DNA of 64,000 nt from Hippasteria phrygiana (GCA_037893225.1 JAZGUH010000326.1:3906001-3970000), one strand, 5' to 3'; numbered from the stretch's first letter, positions 50,052 through 60,116 are shown. Translations and numbers: made by a program. The notes: generated by a model not told the origin, from the sequence alone.

Positions 50052-52478
50052 CTAGCGGTAGTATATGTGATGTCGTGTAGCAACAACTATGCCTTGGTTG
50101 GTGCGGTACACGCTAAGAGGATAGTGATCTAAAAGATCAGAGACTTGTTTTAAAACAAGTGTATCAGCCATTGTCAAAGCATATGCATGAAGATGATGAA
50201 TATATCTTGTAGTGTCAGCTGGGTTACATAGAAGAAAAATGTCTCCTCCAATCAAACAACAAAGATCTACAATTGCAAATTCAGGAAATCCTTCTGGCTC
50301 ATTCCAACAACAACTGCACACCCTTGACTATACCAGGTTCCACCACATTGGGCCCTGCTAACAGTATAGACAGCTTCTTGGTCTCCAATCAGAGGTTGTA
50401 ATAACTCTTGAACAGCTTTGGCCAGTAATCTGGTTGGTGTTATCTTTCCATTTGCATGCTCAACTGTATTCTGGACAAGAAAGGACTCTTTTGCTCTGAT
50501 CCAGGCTTGATAATACTGATGTCTCGAAGCCAGTGTTTTACACATGTTCCGTCTGTTTTTAGTGCGATATGATAACTCTTTAAAATACATGTGCTTACCT
50601 TCAAAGCGCAATGTCCAACAATGCACGAGGGGCCCAAACTGCAGCATCAATTTTGGATAATGTACAATATAATGAAACTTTGGTTTCATTGTTTCTTCTG
50701 GAAACTCAGTGAAATATTTGTTTAAAAATGACTCAATTAAATCAGCAAGAAATTCGCAGAGAGGTACATCAATGTGAGGTGAAGTACTCACCTGCACAAC
50801 ATCAAGAAGAACCAAAAGTATTTCCCATACACTATCATCAACTGGAACTTTATGACCAACCAAGAGTGGCAAGAGCCTCAATAAACACCATGCCTGAACA
50901 GCCTTTTGTTTAACTTTAAACTTTCCTGGTTGGTTTGCCATTTTGGATGGCTTGTTTACTTTGTCAGTTCCCTCATAAGGAAAGTTCTCTATTTGATCAT
51001 TCAGAAAATCCAGTGTGAAAAAAACCTTCACGAACACAATACAGGATGACTAATTCAAGTACGTTTGGAACTATTCCTTCAAAGAAATCATGTGCAATGT
51101 CAGGTGGGAGTCCATTTACAACATGATAATACTGAAGCTGGTTGAGAGGGCTTGCTTTTTTAATGCCATAAACTTTTCCCATCTCTGGCAATTGCTCGGC
51201 CACATTTGCCTGATGATTGTAGGCATCTTTAGTTCTTGGCTGAAGTGTGCCAGTGTCCCTGAAGTGGTTCTTCATAGTTTCTTTTGTTACAGTACAATAT
51301 CTGCAAAGGCGTTGAACATTGAAACTTTCCTGATAACCACCAATCGAATGAGCAGCTAGGTTGTCTGCGACTACCATTGAAATTGAACCTTTGAAATTAT
51401 GTACAGTGCCATCTTTATCGATGTTTATGCCATCACGTTCAAGAATCTTCAAATCTGCAATCAAGGGGGCTAAAACTGCTTCCATCCCTACCTCTTTCAG
51501 GATTTCAGTAGGACACAACATAGCTAGTTGGATAGAATATAGTTTTGAGCGGAGGTTAGGTGAAATATTTCCAAGGCAGAAATAGAAGGCTGAAAACTTT
51601 AGCTGCTTTACTTTGTTTCCAATTGGGTTAGCAACCGTGAAGTCGTCGTTATATAACTGTACCTGAACGGTTGGGTTATGTTGTGAAAAAAGGGGATTGT
51701 TGTCAAAGAGTGAACCATCACAATAGTCACTTAAGACGTTATCCTGTTGGTGGCCTTGGACCACTTCAGCAAAAACATCATCTCTTCCTAGTAAAGCACG
51801 CAGAGTGTCCAAAACACTAACATATTGCATGCTTTTGGATTGTCCATTACCCATTCTTCCAAACACAAACTCTACTGGCTCAACAAAGCTCAAACGCTGT
51901 TTCACAAAGGAATTTAGATGACGTGTGCTACTGAAATGTTCAAATGATCGTTCCAGTTCAGATTGTTCAAAAAGTGCATCCAATTCAGCAGCCTCTACAT
52001 GACCGTGTAATGCTTGTTTCACTTGCTTGTGCAGTTGATTTCGTGCCAATCCAAGTAAATCATGAACTTCATCTGCAACATATCTACATGTCTGGTCACA
52101 AACCTTAAACTTTTCTCTTAGACCAAGAATAAAGGATGTCGTCTCAAGATCTACATCAACTGTTAATTCCTCAAATCTTTCTGCCTCATCGACCAATGCA
52201 TCATGTGCATTAGGCCCCTCATCAACATCAGACATGATGTCCTGGGCATCATCTTCGTTACCATTTCCATGCCGAGTTCCATGTTCAGCCCAAAACACGC
52301 GATGTCTTCTGCTGACATGTACTTGAAAAGACCTGACATTTCTGTAAACTTTGTGACAGCCTTGTATATTGCAAGTAATCATTGATTGTGGTCCATTGTG
52401 TAGATACCTGTAATGTTTCAACAGCTTCAGAAATCCAGCTGTAGAGTAATCACACCGGCAGCATGCAAAGACTGGCAT
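50052..52478 (-). pseudogene. C2H2 zinc-finger/DDE-like transposase block of the composite gene, two frameshifts
   Basis: The start ATG is at 52478-52476. Residues 6-27 (C-x2-C-x12-H-x4-H) and 36-59 (C-x4-C-x12-H-x4-H) are two C2H2 fingers, presumably for DNA binding. Then come blocks typical of a very common animal transposase-like family usually left uncharacterised: LYNDDFTVANPIGN, VVADNLAAHSIGG, and PPDIAHDFFEG (H463, D464, E467). The conserved Asp, Asp and Glu are plausible DDE residues. After a frameshift in an A7 run (51018-51024) the family continues: FFTLDFLND, LLRLLPLLVGHKVP, MKPKFHYIVHYP, FGPLVHCWTLRFEGKH. A second shift near 50300 leads to EGFPEFAIVDLCCLIG and a stop at 50052. I judge it CMC/EnSpm-like, but the superfamily is uncertain. 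One or both shifts could be sequence errors. Confidence 0.82.
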
Positions 52479-53420
52479 AATTGCAAGAAAATAAGTAGTT
52501 TTAGATCTGTGTAAGCAAGTTCTGTAGAAATGTACCTAAAAACTGAAATTCAATATGATGTGTTTGAATCTGAGGAAGAATTGCACAAGAAAAAGGAAGA
52601 AGTTTCAGGCAAAAATATCAGGCATACCGCAATCTTCTTCAACAAAGATAGAGAACCGAGTACAGCAGGAAAATATATTTTTGAGTAATGTGACTATTAA
52701 AGAGAAAATAGACTCAGCCAAAGAAAGTACACATTTGTTTTGAAAGGTACAAGTAGATGCAATGTCAAACAATTTTCAGAAAAAAAGGGGAAAATGGCCA
52801 AGGAGATATATGACCAAGACAAACCTGAACACAATGTTTAGCTCAAAAAAAGCAGCAGGGCGCGAGATCAGGAAGTACACTGTCCAAGGGGAACTAGCCT
52901 ACATGAAGATGAAAATGGAATAGAACGGAATGAAAATAACAGAATATTAAAGCATTTTTATTATGGTCTAATTTTCTCAATTGCTGACATGGCTCAGTGG
53001 GAAAACACTTGCTTGTCCAGTGTATGACACACATGTTATGCCCCCCCCCCCCCAATTGTCCCCAAACTGCGAGTTTTTCTCTTGTATTAAACCAAATCAT
53101 GCATTATGATTTAAAGAAACACTTTAGATGGTTTTGGGTGGGGCACCCTAAGAAATATATTCTAAAATTTGAGTTAATAATTTAATAGAATTACATTTTT
53201 TTATGAGATTTCCAATGAGACATCAACCCCCCCCCCCCCCCAAAAAAAAAGCAAAAACAAAAGCAAAGAACAGCAAACCTAAAAAAATAACCGTCAACAC
53301 ACCGTCAAAACACTCTAAATTGACAAAAGAGGCATGGAATTGTACATGTAATGCATACATGTAATGCATACATGTAGGCTAAAATATGGACTGCCTATTG
53401 ATGAGCAACATGGCTGCTAA
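52479..53420. other. Region upstream of the transposase block; no gene
   Basis: No convincing TIR or promoter was found. The region contains C-runs at 53041-53054 and about 53227-53240, and about three copies of a 13-bp ACATGTAATGCAT repeat at 53343-53381. A lysine-rich ORF at 52555-52743 has no domain. A-box-like TGGCTCAGTGG at about 52990 lacks a B box. Confidence 0.5.
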
Positions 53421-53589
53421 TTTCAGAGCTGCATGGAGAGGTCCGTTTTTCTTGAAGAAAACAATTCCATTTTCAGACGTTTAACTGCATTTGTCAATTT
53501 GGAACGTGCTTCGGAGGTTTTTTTTTTGGGGGGGAGGGGGGGGGTTTTCAAGTGGCAGGGTATTCTGCAATAAGTCCCTTTAGCATTTG

Positions 53590-53680
53590 TTGTATCTTTG
53601 AACAGTTGAAAATCTACGGATGTTGGAAATTTTAAAAAGAATGGCCGCCATTTTGAAAATAAAAAGCCCCTCCTCCTTTT
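53590..53680 (+). repeat. Old interspersed repeat, copy 1 (second copy at 55518-55610)
   Basis: TTTGAACAGTTGAAAA, TTGGAAATTTTAAAAAGAAT, then GGCCGCC and TTGAAAATAAAAA align with 55518-55610 (TTTGAACAGTTGAAAA, GAGATTTAAAAAAATATGG, CGGCC, TTGAAAATAAAAA). The flanks diverge. No coding capacity. Confidence 0.65.
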
Positions 53681-53689
53681 TCCAGAAAC

Positions 53690-54390
53690 CTGGACGCCAC
53701 ATTTTTTTTTTTTTTTTAACTCTGGCCTAACACCTACATGTAGTCTGAGTAGGCAATTGTCAGTGGTGAGATTGTCCAAAAAAAGAAAAATCCACGAAAT
53801 AGACAACAAAAATCCACACAAAATCCACGAGGATCCCAGATCAACATATAGATTGTATTGCCTAAAGGCACCCCTTTAAAATATCAATTTTTATGGGATT
53901 CAAGAGATTCTTTACAAATTCTGAAAATCCGACAACAAAATCCTGAAATCAGGAAAAAAAACAACGACAAATCTCACGTGTGCTAGAGTGACATCATGCA
54001 AACAGGTCAAGGGGTAACGATATTTGAACTTACTAGACGCAGCACAGTGCATCTGCACACAAGTCAATGTGACAAAGTATGCAATCTGATGCATCTGGCA
54101 GGGTTTCTAGCCAAAATACCCTGGAGGGTTAGGGTCAACAGTGTCAAGTGCAAGATGTAATGCCTTGCGAGTGCTCCCCGGAATTGAACAGAAAATTTTA
54201 CTTTTGTTGATCAACATCTCAAGTGGACCTTAATTAAAACCCTCCTATACTTATAACTATCACAGCCTATCAAAAACTCTTAACACCAACTCTCACAGTT
54301 TGTGGTGTTTCAATCTGTCATTTGATAGGTTTTGATCTGTACAACAACTGGGTCGATTTTGGCCAGGTGCACAGGACGGTTAATACTACC
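53690..54390. other. Non-coding region with repeat fragments
   Basis: CAGTGGTGAGATT followed by AAATCCAC words (53761-53830) recalls part of the 395-bp repeat at 39-40 kb. ATCCTGAAATCAGG at about 53941 matches 40555. No gene was recognised. Confidence 0.45.
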
Positions 54391-54398
54391 GCAGTTGG

Positions 54399-54499
54399 AA
54401 CCAAAGATCGTATAGCGCCGCGTAGCGGCGCAAGATGGAGAACTCGGCCGAAATTGTGAAATCACCATGGGCGCCATTGGCCGCCATTTGAGCAAGCAA
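54399..54499 (+). repeat. Left terminal inverted repeat of the P-like element
   Basis: It begins AACCAAAGATCGTATAGC, contains the perfect hairpin GCGCCGC-GTA-GCGGCGC at 54415-54431, then CAAGATGG, CCATGGGCGCCATT and GAGCAAGCAA. The right TIR carries the same blocks in reverse order and complement. Spacing between blocks differs by small indels. Confidence 0.88.
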
Positions 54500-54562
54500 A
54501 ATCATCGGTCGAAAGTTACGCGCCATGTGTTTTGCATACATCTGGCAATGTGGCATACAAAC

Positions 54563-54654
54563 ATGTCAACTCATTGTTCGGCGATTCGCTGCAAAAATCG
54601 GCAGAAAAACTGCCCGGAGTTGTCATTTTTCCGATTTCCCAAGAATAAAGAAAG
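54563..54654 (+). pseudogene. P-like transposase exon 1: N-terminal half of THAP domain
   Basis: From ATG 54563 it reads MSTHCSAIRCKNRQ, then CPELSFFRFPKNKE, and leaves at a GTAATT donor in phase 2. The C-x4-C pair and the SFFRFPK motif are the first zinc ligands and core of a THAP (C2CH) DNA-binding domain, which normally starts at the protein N-terminus as here. This exon is undamaged. It begins about 60 bp inside the left TIR. Confidence 0.88.
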
Positions 54655-55387
54655 GTAATTATCTATCGATATTGGAATAGGCCTATGTTGAAACTGAAAG
54701 TATAATTTTACGGTTTTTCTAGACATAGACACGTACGGTACGGAATAATACTTAGTACAATTTTTTGACAAGTACGTTAGCCTATTTGGGTCGATTTGTA
54801 TTGCCATTTGCACTCAAATTTTAAGAAGGCAAAAATTCTGGGGTGGGGCAGCGTGGATATGGTTGGAGAATAAACATTAACCGATGGGAGCATCAGAATA
54901 AAGATTTTGTTGAAAAACAAAATTTATTTAGGCCTAATTTTAACTCAGTCATAGTTTTGATAGGCTAGCTCCAGACAAGCCCAGGCCAAGGCCCCCTTGG
55001 CCCTATGCCTAAATAGTACAAGTTACAACTGGCATGTGCATGCTATGCCATGGAAGAAGGAACGGCCTAAACATAGCCTAACTTGTGTCTAGCATTTCTC
55101 ACAGATTTTGTTTGTTTTCTTGGTTGTTTGTGTTTTTTTGTGTTTCTATTTGTTGATTCTGTATTTTGGTTTTATTTGTGCTTTTGTTTGTTTTTTTGTT
55201 TTGTGTATTCTCTTCTAAGACTGGAGCTTAGCCCAGTAGGCAAAGTAACTAAAAAACATGTTTAGCATCCCCACCAGCTTCCTTTTTGGAAAATGAGGAA
55301 AATGAGGTGAAAAAACCCAAAATGTCACCGATCCATCAAGAAATAATATACTTGCCAGTCAGAACTTCTAAAACCACTGTAAACATG

Positions 55388-55497
55388 TTCTCTTGTCCAA
55401 CAGTTCTCTTGTCCAACAGTTCTCTTGTCCAACAGTTCTCTTGTCCAACAGTTCTCTTGTCCAACAGTTCTCTTGTCCAACAGTTCTCTTGTCCAAC
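55388..55497 (+). repeat. 16-bp minisatellite, seven copies
   Basis: TCTCTTGTCCAACAGT repeats with CTTGTCCAA at 55392, 55408, 55424, 55440, 55456, 55472 and 55488, without a mismatch. This explains the repetitive ORFs on both strands here. Confidence 0.97.
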
Positions 55498-55517
55498 ATG
55501 TCTCTTTAATGTTTGTG

Positions 55518-55610
55518 TATTTGAACAGTTGAAAAACCTGTGGTTGTCCGAGATTTAAAAAAATATGGCGGCCTTCTTGAAAATAAAAAAATATAAATCT
55601 CTCTTTCCTT
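55518..55610 (+). repeat. Old interspersed repeat, copy 2
   Basis: Counterpart of 53590-53680, located inside intron 1 of the P-like element. The ATGGCGGCC core and TTGAAAATAAAAA end are shared. Confidence 0.6.
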
Positions 55611-55947
55611 TTTTGTTTACTTTGCCTTACAAAAATAAGCATGCCTGGGTCTTGGTGAGTCAGGATGTAAAATCAAACAGTCCAGGAAGGCTCCATTTGA
55701 AATCGCAAACATCCAATTTGATTCAACCTCAACCAATTCATCAAAATAAAATTCAGCATTTCCCGAGAACAATTTTGTTTTAATAATTTTATTTTTCACT
55801 CTTAACAGAATATATATTTAGCTGCTTCTTGATATCCACAGATGCGACTTTTTTTTTTAAATGTAACAGTATTTTTAACTAAGTTAGAAAATCCTTATAT
55901 TATAAATGTATAAACTATAACATTTTCTGTTAAACTTTCAATGACAG

Positions 55948-56219
55948 ATGCCAACGCTAGGTACAAAGAACGAGACGTCGTGATCTGGTTGGAAGAACCC
56001 CTTGGTACCTATACAGTAACTGTTGGCTGTGCTCCAAGCATTTTGAGACCAATCGGTTTGTAAACAGGCAGAAACAGCGACTGATTAAGTGGAATGCCAT
56101 ACCTACCCTTTTTGATGTCCCCAACCCACCGAAGCCAGTAGCTACAGCAAGGCGCCCTCTGAAGCGTAAACTGGAGCTTGGTGGTGATGACTTGGACACA
56201 TCCATAAAGCTTGCATAAG
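55948..56219 (+). pseudogene. P-like transposase exon 2: C-terminal half of THAP domain, two stops
   Basis: Joined in phase to exon 1 (AG + A = Arg) it reads CQR, TAG (55958-55960), VQRTRRRDLVGRT, then CWLCSKHFETNRFVN and RLIKWNAIPTLFDVPNPPK. The second zinc pair (C-x2-H in CSKHF) and the closing AIPTLF motif are classical THAP features. The TAG falls on the invariant Trp of the domain (TGG to TAG would do it). The exon ends RPLKRKLELGG ... IKLA, then TAA (56216-56218) directly before a GTAATT donor. With phase 1 this donor fits exon 3. Both stops mark it as non-functional. Confidence 0.87.
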
Positions 56220-56260
56220 GTAATTCATTTACACTTTGACCTGCCTTTCTAAGTTCTGTA

Positions 56261-56303
56261 GGTGTTTTGTTTTGTTTTGTTTTGTTTTGTTTTGTTTTGT
56301 TTG
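56261..56303 (+). repeat. (TTTTG)n microsatellite
   Basis: About eight GTTTT/TTTTG units lie in intron 2 of the P-like relic. Confidence 0.95.
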
Positions 56304-57030
56304 GGGAGGGGTGGATAAAAAAAAGTAATATGGATATGATAGCCTTGGGGACCAAAATGACAGTTTTTGACCACAATGAACAGTTTGGGGGGAGGGGAGG
56401 GGAGAGGAAGGCAGTTTTAGATCATACAATTCTTTTTTGTGAGGGGGTTTGAGTCTAGGCCGCCCCGGGTCCCCCTGCCCCTCCCCTCCCCCTCCCCCCC
56501 CCCCCCCAAATCTCTACCCAACTATGAATCAGACATACTTTAATAGGTTAAGTCATTCCAATAGTGCCTGTTCCTATTTCAGTTTCCTTAATACATGTAG
56601 CAACTGGGTGCATAGTACTTCCCCCACAGTTGATACCATGATCAATACAAGTGAATGTTCATTTTCTTATTTCTATTTGATTCATCTTTATATATAATAA
56701 TACCATGTGGGTACTTTTTCAGTAAAATTTAAACATCTTGGTACAACATTGATTAGTTTCAGTGTGGCCCCATAACAACAAAGACATGTATGCAAAATGA
56801 GAAACTTTCCAATAAAAAATTTGACTGATGAAAACGGATGGTTAAAAGAACGTGTTGATTGTCCATTTTGAAAAAAGGTAAATTCCATTTTATTACAAGG
56901 ATGATCTTGGAGTGTCCTTGTTTAGCAGGCAGAAACTTTGCTTTCACCTGTTTTCTCTTCAAAGTTTACCATTATATTTGTTAAGTTTCTAAATTCATTT
57001 TGGCAAACATTTTTTCTCTTTCAACCTCAG
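56304..57030 (+). other. Intron 2 of the P-like transposase relic
   Basis: The intron ends with a polypyrimidine tract and CAACCTCAG (57020-57030). It includes a C/T-rich stretch with a run of about 15 C at 56494-56508. Nothing coding was recognised. Confidence 0.6.
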
Positions 57031-57762
57031 TTTCTGATGTAGCCCATGACCATCCTTATGGAAAGCATTGCACTGATGGAATTCCCACATCCCATGAAGA
57101 GCTTCCTCGACAGGGACAGCAGAGGCCAAGTAAGCAGAGCAGATCTCTACAGAAGGAACGGGTGAAAACAACCAGATTAAAGCAGAGGTCAAACGTCTTC
57201 AAACTATGCTCACTAAACTGACTGTAGGTGGGAGGTGGGCAGAGCATAGGTGTCGTGATATGGATGCTACTCAGTACTTGAAAGAGCCATCATTGTCATT
57301 CTTTGCTTCACAGCTGAGGAATTCAAGTCAGCGTGTGAAGGCAAGAGGCAGGAGATGGTCATATACTGACAAAGTAATTGCCTTGTCTCTTTACTATCAA
57401 GGTCCTAGAGCATACCAATTATGTAGCAGAATATTCATACTTCCCTCTGTATCATCTCTACGAAAATGGTTACTTAATAGAATAATAGTGTTCAGATTCA
57501 TCCAGGATTTTCCCCCACTGTTCTCAATGTGCTGAAACATAAAGTCTGTGGAATGAGTGACAGGGATAAGCTTTGTGTATATAGTAACCTTTGATGAAAT
57601 GAGTTTGCGAGCCCGTTTGTCCTACGATATTTCCTGTGACGGGGTTGAAGGATTTGAAGATTATGGGCTCCTTGCTAGGGCAACTAGAGTTGCTGACCAT
57701 GCACTGGTTTATATAGTTAGAGGAATGTTTTGCTACACCAGCAAATACTTTAGAAGATCTAC
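57031..57762 (+). pseudogene. P-like transposase exon 3: coiled coil and RNase-H-like core, first part
   Basis: Entering in phase, it reads SDVAHDHPYGKHC, a P-superfamily post-THAP motif (DHxY). A frameshift near 57175 then gives EVKRLQTMLTKLT (coiled coil). Next come FFASQLRNSSQ, RRWSYTDKVIALSLYYQGPR, FILPSVSSLRKWL, and after another shift VLKHKVCGMSDRDKL. A third shift leads to VTFDEMSLRARLSYDISCD, GFEDYG and VADHALVYIVRGM. FDEMSL (GAT at 57594-57596) holds the first catalytic Asp of THAP9-like transposases. The order and motifs are clear, but at least three shifts break the frame. A MITE interrupts it at 57763. Confidence 0.88.
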
Positions 57763-57984
57763 TTAACCCTAACAGCCCAAGCCTTTTTACTAGAATCCTT
57801 CCCTAACCACACAAACTCCAACACTGTGTAGTAAACCAATGGCACATTCTTTGTACTTAGACAAAATCAGGGCATCAAGTCCCATGCAAAGTGATGGTGC
57901 CAAGGCTCTACAGTACCCAATCACACAAAATTCAACACAAAGGGGTGTTTGATTTTGGCAGGTTAGGGAAGGTTAGGGTTTTAA
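57763..57984. mobile_element. 214-bp MITE with TTAA target duplication (piggyBac-like)
   Basis: TTAA at 57763-57766 and 57981-57984 flank an insert beginning CCCTAACAGCCC and ending GGTTAGGGAAGGTTAGGGTT. CCTTCCCTAACC (left, about 57798) is inverted at the right end. Removing the insert and one TTAA fuses GAT CTA CTT with AAG GAG TGT in a single reading frame (DLL-KECLHN) of the transposase. This fixes the boundaries exactly. TTAA duplication is typical of piggyBac-class elements; the family itself is not recognised. Confidence 0.88.
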
Positions 57985-58090
57985 GGAGTGTTTGCATAAC
58001 CTGAAAGAAATTGGATTAACCTCTAAATTGGTAGTGTGTGATCAAGGTTCTAGCAATGTAAAAATGTACAAATCTCTCTATTTCTGCAGA
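57985..58090 (+). pseudogene. P-like transposase, second catalytic Asp segment
   Basis: Continuing after the MITE it reads ECLHNLKEIGLTSKLVVCDQ, then GSSNVKMYKSL. VVCDQGSxN (GAT at 58040-58042) is the second catalytic Asp motif of THAP9/P transposases. Beyond about 58090 only a possible EKPSFDL is visible, followed by stops. The GTP-binding insertion and the last catalytic Glu cannot be recognised. Confidence 0.85.
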
Positions 58091-59343
58091 AAAACCAAGT
58101 TTTGACTTGTAATTACTGGTATGGGCAACAGCTGTATCTAATTTAAGTATAAAACTGTTGAAAAAACAATCTGAGCCAGTACAGGCATTGAAAGGAGAAG
58201 GAATTTGTAAAGTTTTTTGGTAATGGACATACAGCCGCACATTGTTACATTGAAATTATTTCCACTGAAATAATTAATGTGGGATTTTGAGAGTCTCCAG
58301 AGAGGTGATATTATATTTTGTTAAACAAATTTTCCTCCATAGACGCAGTCCTCTAATGTATTGTGATACAAACTGGTTGAATTGCACAAGACTTTGATGT
58401 TTTATTTGTGTCAATTTTCATACATTACCTGCCTGAAACACATCTACATGTATGTAAGAAGTTTGTCATGCAGTACCACATACAGAAAAGCTTGAAACAC
58501 TTGTGCATGGAATGACCTGACTTTGGTAACAATAAAACATTGAAATTAACTCATGTGTCGTTTTTGGGGTTATTTGTTGTTTGTATGTCTTTCCTGTTTG
58601 TTGCAAAGAAACACCTTGATCAAAGTTGTCTGTTGAAAGGAAGGACACACCCAGGATTTGTAAATCCATCAAAAAGTTACAATAAATCTCAAAGATAACA
58701 CGGAAAGCATATGGGGAGGAGGATAATGGCATATATCCAACATGTTATTAGGCAGGTTATCGAGCCACAGATTTTTAAACAGTACACTGCGCAACATGAA
58801 AATCATTTCAGGGGTTTGGGGATTTGTAATGAATTTTCGGCAAACCTCTCCAACATATTTAGGCATACCCTTTCTTTCCACAAATTAATTAAATTTAAAA
58901 AAACAATTTTTTGGGGGGGGAGGCAATCGGGGACAGTTCCAGGATTTTTTGCAGAGGAAGGCCAGGCTTGACAGGGTTTGTATTCGTACCCGTAAAAGCA
59001 AAATTAAAAGCAAAACCAACCCCCCCCCCCCCCCCAAAAACAAAATAAATAAATAAAATAAAACAAACCAAAACAAAAACTGAACAAATGCAGGCCGCTA
59101 ATCTTTTTTAACCCAGGAAAAATTAATGGAAAACAAACCCAAAACAGCGCCTAATATTTCAAACCTCTGGAAGCGCTAAAGTAAAAAAAAATTGATCCTT
59201 TTTTTCTTAAATTCATTAACAAAAAATGTTTGATTTTCAGAAAATCTTTCACATACAGGGGTCATAAATGTGACATGTACCGCGCTGGAGCATGCATGCA
59301 CAGTGCGCATTGCATTGTTTACATCCGGGTATTTTGTCTAGCG
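58091..59343 (+). other. 3' part of the P-like element, degraded
   Basis: The frames are closed, and there are G and C runs (about 58912-58921, C17 near 59021-59037) and A-rich tracts. This is where the remaining third of the transposase would be expected. No P-element motif was found. Confidence 0.55.
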
Positions 59344-59456
59344 TTGCTTGCTCGAATGGCGCCCATACCCACCCATGGCGATTACAACGCAATGCGCGTA
59401 TTCGCCGTGCAGTTACCCATCTTGCGCCGCTACGCGGCGCTATAGTATCTTTGGTT
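59344..59456 (-). repeat. Right terminal inverted repeat of the P-like element
   Basis: In reverse complement it reads AACCAAAGATACTATAGC, the perfect hairpin GCGCCGC-GTA-GCGGCGC (59424-59440), CAAGATGG, then GGGCGCCATTCGAGCAAGCAA. These are the same blocks as the left TIR, with about 12 bp more between them. Confidence 0.88.
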
Positions 59457-59477
59457 GGAACTCAACTTGTAGGCCTA

Positions 59478-59652
59478 TCTCAGGTGGTGTATCTCCTATT
59501 TTCGTGGCCTTTTTCAGGGTGAAATCAGATGTTTTTTGTTGGGTCTTCAGACAAATTTGATTAATTCTTAGTCGAAAATTGCCTGGGACCCTAACATCCC
59601 CAGATCATGTCCAAATGTTTAAAAAGGGTCTAAAAAGTTACTCGGACTAGCC
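59478..59652 (+). repeat. ~180-bp direct repeat, copy A
   Basis: CAGGTGGTG, CAGATCATGTCCAAATGTTT and AGTTACTCGGACTAGCC align with 61131-61310 in the same order and orientation, with many substitutions. The copy starts about 20 bp outside the right TIR of the P-like element. Confidence 0.75.
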
Positions 59653-60020
59653 TAACACAATGAACACAGCAGACAATGACAGAAAAGACGAACTTTCTCA
59701 CATTTTTCCCCTTGCCTACATATATACATGTATATAGGCCTATTGCCCGAAATTTCCCAACAAAATGAAAGTTGTGCCAATTGTGAACACATTTGGGTGG
59801 TTATTGTCCAAGATTTTGCTGTTCCTGAATGATTTTATAGTGGGGTTACTGAATTAAAATCTCTCCAAAGTTTGATTTTGGGTCTGTTTGTTTCACATGA
59901 ATCCAGATCGTGATCAATGATCCTGCCGCCGGTTAGCTCCATCCCAACGGTGGCGGAACAGGGGTGGGTGGGAGGAGGGTGCACTTTCCCCCATGTTTTT
60001 CACTTGGGGAAATGGCTCCA

Positions 60021-60116
60021 CCCCCCCCCCCCCCCCCCCACTTTTGGCAGTTCTGCATAAAGAAAAAACAGAAAATGGCAGCAGCCAGCTGACACCAATG
60101 CTAAATTTTGCCCCCC

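Larger units (their letters stand above)
54655..55947 (+). other. Intron 1 of the P-like transposase relic
   Basis: The intron runs GTAATT to ATGACAG. It contains T/G-rich low complexity (55096-55205), a 16-bp minisatellite and an old interspersed repeat, so it has grown by later insertions. No other coding sequence was recognised. Confidence 0.7.
54399..59456 (+). mobile_element. Decayed P-element (THAP9-like) transposon, ~5.06 kb
   Basis: Terminal inverted repeats at 54399-54499 and 59344-59456 bracket a plus-strand transposase relic with a THAP domain and P-element/THAP9-type catalytic motifs. THAP plus an RNase-H-like DDE core is specific to the P superfamily, whose transposase binds the ends through the THAP zinc finger. 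The internal order (promoter side, THAP exons, core) is preserved, but the 3' third of the coding region is unrecognisable. Later insertions include a TTAA-type MITE, a 16-bp minisatellite and an old repeat. An 8-bp target duplication could not be confirmed, so the outer limits may be off by several bases. Confidence 0.88.

Noticed and set aside
52555..52743. Lysine-rich ORF upstream of the transposase block
   Set aside because: Opposite strand, low complexity, no domain or splice context.
52987..53050. Second tRNA-like sequence (TGGCTCAGTGG)
   Set aside because: No B box at the proper distance; replaced by a C run.
57767..57980. Telomeric repeat (CCCTAA)
   Set aside because: Only isolated CCCTAAC words at the MITE ends, no tandem run.
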